This document shows, in pieces, positions 16,039-23,149 of a stretch of DNA of 64,000 bases (position 1 is its first letter; each line of letters opens with the position of its first letter). The translations under genes and the position numbers were made by a program. The notes under the pieces are model-generated. The model was not told where the DNA came from, searched no databases, and saw nothing but the letters and a program-made list of their open reading frames with translations. Source of the DNA: an uncultured Lachnospiraceae bacterium (GTDB lineage: Bacteria; Bacillota; Clostridia; Lachnospirales; Lachnospiraceae); contig CAJUES010000005.1 of assembly GCA_910585765.1 (NCBI GenBank), positions 1 to 64,000 on the forward strand, read 5' to 3'.

Positions 16039-16067
16039 TTGTAAATGTGACGATTGTATATTATAGT
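16039..16067 (+). promoter_or_regulatory. Promoter of the AI-2E family permease gene
   Basis: TTGTAA (16039-16044) and TATAGT (16062-16067) with 17-bp spacing, about 50 bp before the start codon. Confidence 0.65.
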
Positions 16068-16118
16068 GTATTCAAGGCATAGCGATATGCTTGTACAAAA
16101 TACGAGGAGGATTTCTGC

Positions 16119-17327
16119 ATGAAATCGGATAAGAAACAATATCTGTGGATGGGGGTCACGATCTTTGTCAGCCTTGCAGCGGTTGTCGCGTTTTTCTTTC
16201 TGCTGTTGCGCTACCAGGGAGTGAAGTCCTACCTGGATGTCATCTCGATGGCGCTGCAGCCGGTGATGGCAGGTATCGTGATCGCCTATGTGCTCTGCCC
16301 TGTCGCAAAGTTTTTTGAGCGGCAGTTCTGCAGGGTGAGGGGGCCTGCCCGTGCCGCGAGACTGCTCTCGGTCCTGTTTACGCTGATTTTTGCGATGGGG
16401 ATCCTGGTGCTTTTCTGTGCGCTGGTCCTGCCGCAGGTGGTGGACAGTATCAGGACGCTCGTGGTGGATCTGCCGGGAATGCTGGAGATCCAGCTCACAA
16501 GGCTGGGGAAATACCTGGAATCCGACAGCGATGCGGCGGCAACGGTGATGCAGATGATCACCTCTGTCGAGACGTTTTTGATGACATGGATCAAGGAGAA
16601 TCTGTTCTCCACGGTATCGAACGTGGCAGGCAGTGTGCTGTCAGTCGGTTCTGCGATCGTGAATTTCGTGGTGTCGGTCGTCGTCACGGTGTATCTGCTG
16701 CTGGATCGGGAGCGCTATCTGGCGCAGTGCAAAAAGCTGTTTTACGCAGTCAGCCGCAACAAGCGCTTCAACGGCGCCGTCATGGAGACCCTGCATCAGA
16801 CAGACCGGATCTTTGGCGGATTTATCTCGGGGAAGCTTCTGGATTCCCTGATTGTCGGCATTATCTGCTTTGTGTGCCTGACCGTCATGAAGATGCCCTA
16901 TGCGCTGCTGGTCAGTGTCATAGTGGGTGTGACCAATATCATTCCGATGTTTGGGCCCTTTATCGGGGCGATCCCGAGCGCGTTTTTGATCCTGCTGGTA
17001 TCACCGTCAAAATGTCTGGCATTTTTGGTGTTTATCATCATACTGCAGCAGTTGGACGGAAACGTCATCGGTCCGCGCATCCTCGGAAATTCCACAGGGC
17101 TGTCGGCACTCTATGTGACTGTGGCGATGCTGCTCTTTGGAAAGCTTATGGGATTTGTGGGAATGATCGTCGGAGTGCCGCTGTTTGCCACGATGTACTA
17201 CATTGTCAAGCGGCTGGCTGAGTATTCCCTGGGACAGCAGGGGCTGCCGATGGAGACTGCCAGCTACGAGGGAGCGGGCGGGGACACAGCGGTGGATGAA
17301 GAACAGGATAGTGAGGAGGAAAAGTGA
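16119..17327 (+). CDS. AI-2E transporter family (PerM/YdbI-like) membrane protein
   Basis: Polytopic membrane protein of 402 residues with about eight predicted membrane segments: two near 12-35 and 40-65, one at 75-100, a long amphipathic middle region, a helix near 180-205, and a C-terminal group at about 240-370. The motifs NIIPMFGPFIGAIPSA and LDGNVIGPRILGNSTGL are characteristic of the family. Members are transporters or antiporters with diverse or unknown substrates; the autoinducer name reflects only one studied member. The C-terminus is acidic and likely cytoplasmic. The start is preceded by ACGAGGAGG. The PfkB kinase gene starts one nt after the stop, so the two are probably co-transcribed. 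Confidence 0.9.
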   Translation: MKSDKKQYLWMGVTIFVSLAAVVAFFFLLLRYQGVKSYLDVISMALQPVMAGIVIAYVLCPVAKFFERQFCRVRGPARAARLLSVLFTLIFAMGILVLFCALVLPQVVDSIRTLVVDLPGMLEIQLTRLGKYLESDSDAAATVMQMITSVETFLMTWIKENLFSTVSNVAGSVLSVGSAIVNFVVSVVVTVYLLLDRERYLAQCKKLFYAVSRNKRFNGAVMETLHQTDRIFGGFISGKLLDSLIVGIICFVCLTVMKMPYALLVSVIVGVTNIIPMFGPFIGAIPSAFLILLVSPSKCLAFLVFIIILQQLDGNVIGPRILGNSTGLSALYVTVAMLLFGKLMGFVGMIVGVPLFATMYYIVKRLAEYSLGQQGLPMETASYEGAGGDTAVDEEQDSEEEK

Positions 17328-17328
17328 A

Positions 17329-18294
17329 ATGAAACGATTTGATGTGGTGGCTTTGGGAGAACTGTTGATCGATTTTACGGAGAACGGGATAAGCGGGCAG
17401 GGAAATCCCCTGTTTGAGGCAAACCCGGGCGGTGCGCCCTGCAACGTGCTGGCAATGCTTGCGAAGCTGGGGCACAGGACTGCTTTTGTCGGAAAGGTCG
17501 GAAAGGATTTCTTTGGGGAGCAGCTGAGGGCGGCGATCACGGAGGTTGGCATCAATGCCGACAATCTGTACATGGATGCGGAGGTGCACACGACGCTCGC
17601 GCTGGTACATACCTATCCCGGCGGCGACAGGGACTTTTCCTTTTACAGGAATCCCGGTGCGGATATGATGCTGAGGGAGGATGAGATCGACGAGGCGCTG
17701 CTGAAAGATACGAGGATCTTTCATTTTGGCACGCTCTCCATGACAGACGAAGGTGTGAGGAGGGCTACGCAGAAAGCCGTCAGGATCGCGAAGGAGAACG
17801 GTGCGCTGATCTCGTTTGATCCGAACCTGCGCCCGCCGCTCTGGAAGTCGCTTGCGGACGCGAAGGAACAGACTGCCTACGGGCTTTCGAACTGCGACAT
17901 ATTGAAGATATCGGACAATGAGATCCGGTGGTTCACCGGCGAGGAGGACTTTGACGCCGGCATCCGCAGACTCAATGAGCAGTACAGGATCCCGCTGATC
18001 ATGCTCTCCATGGGCAGGGATGGGAGCCGTGCGTACTATAAGGGCATGCGCGTGGAGGTAAAGCCTTTTCTGCAGGAAAATACGATCGAGACGACGGGGG
18101 CGGGCGATACCTTCGGGGCGTGCTGCCTGCATCATGTGCTGATGTGCGGGCTGGAAGAGCTCGACGAGCAGAAGCTGACCCGGATGCTGACCTTTGCCAA
18201 CGCGGCGGCGTCCATCGTCACGACCAGAAAGGGCGCGCTGCGCGTGATGCCGGCAAAGGATGAGGTGGAGGCACTCGCGGGCAAGGAGGGCTGA
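17329..18294 (+). CDS. PfkB-family sugar kinase, probable fructokinase
   Basis: Cytoplasmic ribokinase-fold kinase of 321 residues that phosphorylates a sugar with ATP. The opening VVALGELLIDF and the substrate-site stretch NPGGAPCNVL are typical of fructokinases (ScrK/FrcK). The C-terminal signature ETTGAGDTFGA contains the anion hole and catalytic Asp. The start at 17329 is preceded by GAGGAGGAAAAG, located inside the end of the upstream gene. No sugar transporter or hydrolase lies beside it, so fructose as substrate is by family resemblance only. Confidence 0.88.
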   Translation: MKRFDVVALGELLIDFTENGISGQGNPLFEANPGGAPCNVLAMLAKLGHRTAFVGKVGKDFFGEQLRAAITEVGINADNLYMDAEVHTTLALVHTYPGGDRDFSFYRNPGADMMLREDEIDEALLKDTRIFHFGTLSMTDEGVRRATQKAVRIAKENGALISFDPNLRPPLWKSLADAKEQTAYGLSNCDILKISDNEIRWFTGEEDFDAGIRRLNEQYRIPLIMLSMGRDGSRAYYKGMRVEVKPFLQENTIETTGAGDTFGACCLHHVLMCGLEELDEQKLTRMLTFANAAASIVTTRKGALRVMPAKDEVEALAGKEG

Positions 18295-18298
18295 GCCT

Positions 18299-18553
18299 TT
18301 ACTCGATCGTCTGCATGATTGCCCCCTTCGTGATCCGGGTATGTGCGGGGACGATCCTGACGGTGAGCGCCATCGCTTTCATGTGATATACGCCGAAATG
18401 CGGCTTCAACAGCAGGCAGGTCTCGACGAGACCTGCCTGCTGTGCGTGTTTGAAGCAGACGACAGTCTCGCAGCACTGCAGGATGAGTGGTCTGTCCTTT
18501 CCGATCCGTGACCTGGGCAGGGTCAGGATCTGGTCGTCATGCCCTGTTCCCAC
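18299..18553 (-). pseudogene. Possible decayed or atypical small coding region on the minus strand
   Basis: On the minus strand an 84-codon frame (GTG start at 18553) ends with TAA at 18301-18299. Codon choice (many CTG, ATC, GTC, AAG, GAC, CAG) looks like that of real genes here, and the translated segment DRPLILQCCETVVCFKHAQ looks protein-like. The frame stays open upstream to about 18608 without an ATG, and another minus-strand frame is open across about 18540-18650, which suggests a frameshifted remnant. I do not recognise the family. The large palindrome at 18409-18443 lies inside it. It may alternatively be non-coding. Confidence 0.3.
18409..18443. repeat. 35-bp palindrome, 17-bp perfect arms
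   Basis: The arms at 18409-18425 and 18427-18443 are perfect inverted copies around a single A. The left arm begins ACAGCAGGCAGG. No T tract follows on either strand. It could form a cruciform or RNA hairpin, or be the target of a dimeric protein. Confidence 0.75.
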
Positions 18554-18666
18554 GCGCGCCGAAAGTCTGGCTGATCCATCAGTGATGTCCGGGACAGGGA
18601 CGAGATCTCAAATGTTCCAGTGACCAGGAATACAGTGCTGTGATGCGGTGTGTTACAACTCTATGC
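18554..18666. other. Intergenic stretch without recognised functional element
   Basis: Apart from the possible minus-strand remnant reaching into it, I see no gene, terminator or structured RNA here. Confidence 0.4.
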
Positions 18667-18679
18667 GAAATCGTTTTCA
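18667..18679 (-). promoter_or_regulatory. cre-like catabolite-response site
   Basis: On the minus strand TGAAAACGATTTC matches the core TGNAANCGNWNNC of CcpA-binding cre sites. It lies about 46 bp upstream of the -35 of the HPr-like gene, a position compatible with CcpA control. Confidence 0.55.
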
Positions 18680-18724
18680 CAAAATTTTGCGAAAAAAAGC
18701 TGGAAAAATTATGAAAAGTAACTA

Positions 18725-18756
18725 TTTACAATTTGTGGATCTGATTGTATTATAAT
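18725..18756 (+). promoter_or_regulatory. Promoter of the HPr-like gene
   Basis: TTTACA (18725-18730) is 17 bp before TATTAT (18748-18753), which overlaps a perfect TATAAT (18751-18756). Confidence 0.65.
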
Positions 18757-18764
18757 GAAATATC

Positions 18765-18802
18765 TGAAACGGATCGCATATGGCAGGATCATATCCGTTT
18801 CA
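18765..18802. promoter_or_regulatory. Inverted repeat in the HPr-like gene leader
   Basis: TGAAACGGAT (18765-18774) and ATCCGTTTCA (18793-18802) are perfect 10-bp arms with an 18-bp centre, starting a few bases after the predicted transcription start. It may be an operator or a leader hairpin. Confidence 0.55.
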
Positions 18803-18849
18803 CGATCAGCTTCAATGTGAGGATCAAATATTAAGGAAGGGATGGTTTT

Positions 18850-19083
18850 ATGCAACAGGTGAAAATTCAATTCTACAGTGCAGAACAGGTAAGGCAGTTT
18901 GTGAACATGATCGATCAATTTGATGCGGACTTTGACTTGGACTCAGGGCAGAGGTCTGTCAATGCAAAAGCCATACTTGGGGTGATGGCGTTGGATTTGT
19001 CAGGTCCCCTTCATCTGCGGTATCATTCGGCTGATGTGGAGATTGAAGAAAAAATAGCACCGTTTCTGTGCTCGCGCGGATAG
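18850..19083 (+). CDS. HPr-like protein lacking the phosphorylatable His and Ser
   Basis: Small cytoplasmic protein of 77 residues resembling the PTS phosphocarrier HPr. The second half RSVNAKAILGVMALDLSGPL aligns with the HPr region around Ser46 (usually NAKSILGV or DAKSILGL), but Ser is replaced by Ala. The N-terminal NGLHARPA region with active-site His15 is absent and replaced by SAEQVRQFVNMIDQFDADFDL. It therefore cannot act as a normal phosphocarrier or as HPr(Ser-P). Such HPr-like proteins occur in Lachnospiraceae; their role is unknown to me. The cre-like site and leader palindrome upstream suggest carbon regulation. Start has AAGGAAGGGATGG upstream; a strong terminator follows. Confidence 0.8.
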   Translation: MQQVKIQFYSAEQVRQFVNMIDQFDADFDLDSGQRSVNAKAILGVMALDLSGPLHLRYHSADVEIEEKIAPFLCSRG

Positions 19084-19119
19084 TGTGCTGTTCATTTTAG
19101 ATTTGTCTTGTGTTCTGAG

Positions 19120-19162
19120 TCCGCACGGCGCCCACTGGAGTGGGATGCCGTGCGGATTTTTT
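19120..19162 (+). terminator. Strong terminator after the HPr-like gene
   Basis: TCCGCACGGC pairs with GCCGTGCGGA, with a second inner stem CCCACT/AGTGGG, followed by six T residues. Confidence 0.93.
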
Positions 19163-19172
19163 GTCCCGCGCT

Positions 19173-19338
19173 CTAGTACAGCATTGCCTAAATAACAGTG
19201 AAAAACAGTGCCTGATATTTGTGACAGGGCAAGGCGGAGGAAGGAGGCAATGCGGTGGCATTGTTGACTGACGACAACGCAGTACTGGTGCAAATAGCAG
19301 GTGCTGTATTCACTGTTATTTGCGCAATGCTGTACTAG
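19173..19338. mobile_element. MITE-like element with 30-bp terminal inverted repeats
   Basis: The left end starts CTAGTACAGCATTGCCTAAA and the right end is its inverted copy, identical at 28 of 30 positions. Homology between the arms continues inward with mismatches (for example ACAGTGCCTGATATTTG against an inverted CAAATAGCAGGTGCTGT), so the whole 166 bp can fold into one long hairpin. There is no transposase. The outermost CTAG on both sides could be a 4-bp target duplication; TA is an alternative. It lies between a terminator and the promoter of the first polysaccharide-locus gene. Confidence 0.75.
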
Positions 19339-19369
19339 GGATAGACACACAGCGGATGTGGAAATGTGG

Positions 19370-19398
19370 TTGTGGAAAGAGCAACTGTTGTGTATAAT
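19370..19398 (+). promoter_or_regulatory. Promoter of the first membrane glycosyltransferase-like gene
   Basis: TTGTGG (19370-19375) and TATAAT (19393-19398), 17-bp spacing. It starts about 30 bp downstream of the MITE-like element. Confidence 0.65.
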
Positions 19399-19474
19399 GG
19401 ATATCAAACGGATCAGCCAGGGCTTGCGGGTGCACGGTATACAGCTTCCGGCTGGCGCTAAACAGGAGGGGAAA

Positions 19475-21121
19475 ATGCTGAGCTTCAATTCAAAAAAGGA
19501 TGCGGTGGACCGCATATGTTTTCTGGCGGTCTGGGCGATGCTGATGGCGGTCTCTGTGTACTTCTGCACGCAGAAGATGGGGTTTCATGAGGATGAGTAC
19601 TATACGTATTATTCCACGGCGCGCACGAACGGATTTTACGTGTCAGACGGGCAGTGGATGGACAGGGAAGCATACGGGAAGGAGTTTGTGGTGCTCCCGG
19701 AGCAGCGGTTCCAGTATGGGTTTGTGAAGCTGGTGCAGTCCTGGGATGTGCATCCGCCGATGTACTACTGGATATTCCACACGGTGGCGTCGCTTGTGCC
19801 CAATGTGTTTTCCAAGTGGATCGGGCTGTCGGTGAACCTCTTTTTCCACGGGATCAATATTGTGCTGCTGTGGTATCTGGCGTATCTGGCGGGGGGACGG
19901 GACAGGCGGCTGGCGCTTCTTGTCACACTGTTTGCAGGTCTTGGCCCTGCGGTTGTGAGCGGCGTCGTGTTTATCAGGATGTATGAGATGCTGACAACCT
20001 CTGTGCTGCTGTGTGCGGTGCTGCACGTCAGGGCGGCGGAGGGCGGGATATCTCGCCGGTCCCGCGTTTTGCGTGCCGTCGCGATGATGGCGGTGACTTA
20101 CGTCGGGTTTCTGACGCACTATTATTATTTTATTTTTCTGTTTTATATGGGGGCGGCCTTTGTCGTGTGGCAGTTGTGGCGGGACAGGCATATCAGGAAC
20201 TGCGTCTGGTATGCTGTCATCCAGGGGACTGCGCTCGCGCTCGCCGTCCTGACGTACCCGTCATGTCTGGGGCAGATGTTTCGGGGGCAGCGCGGGGCGC
20301 AGGCGACAGAGAATTTCTTTGATATCACCAACACGATCGAGCGGATCCGGTTTTTCTGGGATCTGCTGGACCGCTATGTGTTCGGCCAGCTGTTCTGGGG
20401 CGTGCTGGCGGTGATCCTGCTGCTTGCGGCGGCAGGTCTGGTTACAAAAAGGCAGGATATAAAAAAACTGGATATAAAAAGACAGGATATAAAAGAACAA
20501 TCCGGATATTTTATCCTGCTCTTTGCGGGAACCGGGTATTTCCTCACCGTGTCCAAGACAGCGCTGCTGCTGGGAGAGACGTCCAACCGCTATCAGCTTC
20601 CGGTCTACGGCATCGCCGTGCTGCTTGTCTTCGGGGCGGTCAGGGCGCTCTGGCGCCGGGCGCTGCAGGCGCACAAAGTGGCGGACCGCGCGTGGGCGAG
20701 CCGGGCGGCTGTGCTGGCAGTGCTGCTCTTTCTGGCGGCGGGGCTGTCCAGGGCATGGCGCGAGGGGGTTCTGTTTCTGTATCCCGAGGATCGCGGACAG
20801 ACTGCCTATGCCCGGGAGTGCGCGGCAGATGATACACCTGTTATTTATTTCTACCGCACGGGGGAGGAATGGTGTGTCTGGGCAGTCGCGAACGAGCTGC
20901 TTGCCTACCCGCAGGTTTATGTTGCGGCGGTGGACGGCGAGGGGATGATCGATGAGGAGCGGATCCGGAATGCGGATTCCCTGGTGGTGTACATCGCGTC
21001 GGGCGCGGATGAGGAGAAGCACCTGCAGAGGGTTTCTGACAGTGCTCCGGCATTGTCAGACAGTCAGTGGGAACGTGTCTATGAGCAGCAGTACTGCACG
21101 GTGTATCATCTCGGCAGATAA
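19475..21121 (+). CDS. Polytopic membrane protein, GT-C/GT39-like glycosyltransferase
   Basis: Membrane protein of 548 residues with about ten predicted membrane segments and a C-terminal soluble tail of about 130 residues. After the first segment it has the acidic motif HEDEYYTYYST, and a later loop has WDVHPPMYYW. An acidic pair in the first loop and an HPP motif are typical of GT-C enzymes of the PMT/ArnT type, which transfer a sugar from a polyprenyl-phosphate carrier outside the membrane. The start at 19475 is chosen because AGGAGGGG precedes it; the frame runs further upstream into the MITE without a good site. It is the first gene of the polysaccharide locus and has its own promoter. 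The sugar and acceptor are unknown. Confidence 0.65.
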   Translation: MLSFNSKKDAVDRICFLAVWAMLMAVSVYFCTQKMGFHEDEYYTYYSTARTNGFYVSDGQWMDREAYGKEFVVLPEQRFQYGFVKLVQSWDVHPPMYYWIFHTVASLVPNVFSKWIGLSVNLFFHGINIVLLWYLAYLAGGRDRRLALLVTLFAGLGPAVVSGVVFIRMYEMLTTSVLLCAVLHVRAAEGGISRRSRVLRAVAMMAVTYVGFLTHYYYFIFLFYMGAAFVVWQLWRDRHIRNCVWYAVIQGTALALAVLTYPSCLGQMFRGQRGAQATENFFDITNTIERIRFFWDLLDRYVFGQLFWGVLAVILLLAAAGLVTKRQDIKKLDIKRQDIKEQSGYFILLFAGTGYFLTVSKTALLLGETSNRYQLPVYGIAVLLVFGAVRALWRRALQAHKVADRAWASRAAVLAVLLFLAAGLSRAWREGVLFLYPEDRGQTAYARECAADDTPVIYFYRTGEEWCVWAVANELLAYPQVYVAAVDGEGMIDEERIRNADSLVVYIASGADEEKHLQRVSDSAPALSDSQWERVYEQQYCTVYHLGR

Positions 21122-21153
21122 TAAGATAACTATATAAGATAACTATATAAGAA

Positions 21154-21180
21154 TTGACTACGCAGCAGATGCGTAGTCAA
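21154..21180. terminator. Hairpin after the GT-C-like gene, no T tract
   Basis: TTGACTACGCA and TGCGTAGTCAA form an 11-bp perfect stem with a 5-nt loop, 33 nt after the stop codon. Two tandem copies of AAGATAACTATAT precede it. No T-run follows, so its terminator role is uncertain. Confidence 0.45.
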
Positions 21181-21409
21181 TGAGAATTTGGAGAAAGTGG
21201 TTTGTAACTATGAAGATTGTATATATGTTGTTATAGTTACGATAGTTAAAATATAACCAAGACAGGTGCTTTTTTCAAGAGCCAGAATTGGCCAACCTGT
21301 TGTTTGGTTACTGTTTACGCCTTCATTACATAAAATTGTGTCAGAATGAGCTGGGGCGTGAACAGTAACGTTGTTTGGCATCCGGGCGGCTGAAAGTAGA
21401 AAGAAATAA
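21181..21409. other. Intergenic stretch with long inverted repeat
   Basis: No gene was recognised. The arms GTTACTGTTTACGCC (21307-21321) and GGCGTGAACAGTAAC (21355-21369) are inverted copies with one mismatch that would form a G-U pair in RNA. A second imperfect pair is AACCAAGACAGGT near 21256 with ACCTGTTGTTTGGTT near 21295. The region lies just before the main locus promoter and may hold operators or a terminator-like structure for readthrough from upstream. Confidence 0.5.
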
Positions 21410-21438
21410 TTGAATAACAGGAGCAGAATTGGTATAAT
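21410..21438 (+). promoter_or_regulatory. Main promoter of the first polysaccharide operon
   Basis: TTGAAT (21410-21415) and TATAAT (21433-21438) with 17-bp spacing, about 68 bp before the start codon of the GT4 gene. Tightly packed genes follow up to 34057. Confidence 0.75.
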
Positions 21439-21505
21439 GAGGAAGTGATAACGGAAAGCTGGTAAGAGAGGACACCGCACAAATCGGAAGGGTGGGAGCA
21501 AAAAG

Positions 21506-22594
21506 ATGAGACTGGCAATCGACTGTTTTAAGCTTGTGAGGGGTGCCGGGAAGAGCATCGGGATCTACAATCTGGCACTGAACCTGGTGAGGGAGCTGGC
21601 CTCCCGCCGGCAGACGGATGAGCTGATCGTCCTGGGAAACGCCCGCAACAGGAAAGATTTTGATATTCCCCGGGTGCGGTTTATCGAGATCCGCAAAGAT
21701 CCGCTCAGCAGGATCACCTGTGTTCTGTGGGAGCTGTTTGAGGTGAGCGTATATGCCAGGCGGTTAGGGGCGGACAAAGTTCTGTTCCCGCGAGGCTATG
21801 CGTCGATGCTGCACCTGACGCGGGAGGCGGTGATCATCCATGACATGATCCCGTTTTATTATCATGAGAATTATCCGGGGTATTTTAACAGGCTCGAGAA
21901 TTTTTACATCATGTGGCGGCTGAAAGCCTCGGCGCGCAGGGCGGATGACGTGATCACGATCTCGGAGGCGTCAAGGCGCGATATCGTGAAGTACGCGCGC
22001 GTGCCTGCGGAGCGGGTGACGGTGATCAACAACGGGTACAATCCCATTTCCGGGAAGGATTACCGGGAGCCTGAGGAGGCGTATATCCTGGCGGTCACGT
22101 CCGCCCTTCCGCACAAGAATGCGGCGGGCATCGTCAAATGTTATGAGCAGTACTGCCGCGCGGTGGACAACCCGCTGGAGCTCAGGATCGTCGGGATAGA
22201 CGACAGCAGTCCGTTCACGTCGGATGCGGGGGTGGCACAGAGGATCACCTGCATAAAGTTTATCGAAAAAAATGAGGATTTTTACCAGCTGATATACGGC
22301 GCCAGGGTGTTTCTGTTCCTGTCCCTGATCGAGGGGTTTGGCTTTCCGCCGATCGAGGCGATGCAGCTGGGGACGGCGGTGATCTGTTCGGATGCGAGCT
22401 CCCTTCCGGAGGTGGCAGGGGACGCAGCCGTGTATGTGGATCCGGGAGAACACGCCGCGGCAGCGCGTGCGCTCGCTGATCTTCTGGCTGACGATGCCAG
22501 GCGCGGACAGCTGCGGGAAAAGGGATTTGACAATATTAAGCGCTTTTCGTGGGATCGCACGGGAGAGCGGTACAGAGAGGTATTGTTCCGATGA
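21506..22594 (+). CDS. Glycosyltransferase family 4
   Basis: Cytoplasmic or membrane-associated GT-B glycosyltransferase of 362 residues that uses a nucleotide-sugar donor. The C-terminal Rossmann half begins near YILAVTSALPHKN (about 192) and includes the EX7E-type donor site EGFGFPPIEA (about 275-284) and SLPEVAGDAAVYVDP. The N-terminal acceptor half starts MRLAIDCFKLVRGAGKSIGIYN, common in capsule GT4 enzymes. GGGTGGGAG precedes the start. It opens an operon of closely spaced genes. Mannosyl- or rhamnosyltransferase activities are common in such GT4 enzymes, but the linkage cannot be read. Confidence 0.9.
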   Translation: MRLAIDCFKLVRGAGKSIGIYNLALNLVRELASRRQTDELIVLGNARNRKDFDIPRVRFIEIRKDPLSRITCVLWELFEVSVYARRLGADKVLFPRGYASMLHLTREAVIIHDMIPFYYHENYPGYFNRLENFYIMWRLKASARRADDVITISEASRRDIVKYARVPAERVTVINNGYNPISGKDYREPEEAYILAVTSALPHKNAAGIVKCYEQYCRAVDNPLELRIVGIDDSSPFTSDAGVAQRITCIKFIEKNEDFYQLIYGARVFLFLSLIEGFGFPPIEAMQLGTAVICSDASSLPEVAGDAAVYVDPGEHAAAARALADLLADDARRGQLREKGFDNIKRFSWDRTGERYREVLFR

Positions 22595-22613
22595 CAGTCG
22601 GACGTGGTAAGAT

Positions 22614-23147
22614 ATGGAAAAAGCGATATTTTTGGACAGGGACGGCACGATCAATGTGGACGTCGATTACCTGCATGAAACGGATAAGCTGGAGTTTGTC
22701 GACCAGACGTTTGAGGCGCTGGCGCTGCTCAGAGCACACGGGTACAGGCTGATCGTGATATCCAACCAGTCCGGCATCGGCAGGGGATATTTCGGGGCAC
22801 AGGATGTGGAGCGGCTGCACGCGCACATGAACGGGATCCTGCAGGAGCACGGTGCCGCGATCGATGCGTTTTACTACTGTCCCCACCTCGAGCAGGACGG
22901 GTGTGCGTGCAGGAAACCGCAGCCGGGACTGATCCGCCGCGCCGCGGCGGAGTGGGGGATCGACCTGCGGTGTTCGTACATGGTGGGGGACAATGAGAAG
23001 GATGTCATGACCGCAGTCAATGCGGGGTGCAAATACGGGCTGGTCCTGAGCGGACATCCGGTTCCGGACACACTGCGGCAAACGTACAGGGATCATCTGT
23101 ATAGAAATCTGTGGGATTTTGCACGACATATATGTGAGGTGGAGTGA
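22614..23147 (+). CDS. HAD phosphatase, GmhB-like
   Basis: Cytoplasmic phosphatase of 177 residues, HAD subclass IIIA. The nucleophile and acid are in FLDRDGTIN (D8 and D10); the second motif is VISNQSG, the Lys is in CRKPQPG, and the metal-binding end is MVGDNEKD. The zinc loop CPHLEQDGCAC matches D-glycero-D-manno-heptose 1,7-bisphosphate phosphatases (GmhB). No other heptose genes (GmhA, GmhC/D-like) lie in this window, so it may serve heptose synthesis with distant partners or dephosphorylate another sugar bisphosphate. Located 19 nt after the GT4 gene, and followed closely by a membrane protein gene. Confidence 0.87.
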   Translation: MEKAIFLDRDGTINVDVDYLHETDKLEFVDQTFEALALLRAHGYRLIVISNQSGIGRGYFGAQDVERLHAHMNGILQEHGAAIDAFYYCPHLEQDGCACRKPQPGLIRRAAAEWGIDLRCSYMVGDNEKDVMTAVNAGCKYGLVLSGHPVPDTLRQTYRDHLYRNLWDFARHICEVE

Positions 23148-23149
23148 GT

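Noticed and set aside
19301..19474. N-terminal extension of the first GT-C protein into the MITE-like element
   Set aside because: No ribosome binding site, and the promoter at 19370 lies inside the extension; AGGAGGGG supports the start at 19475.
21154..21180. Hairpin called as a firm terminator
   Set aside because: The stem is strong but no T tract follows on the + strand, so only low confidence is given.
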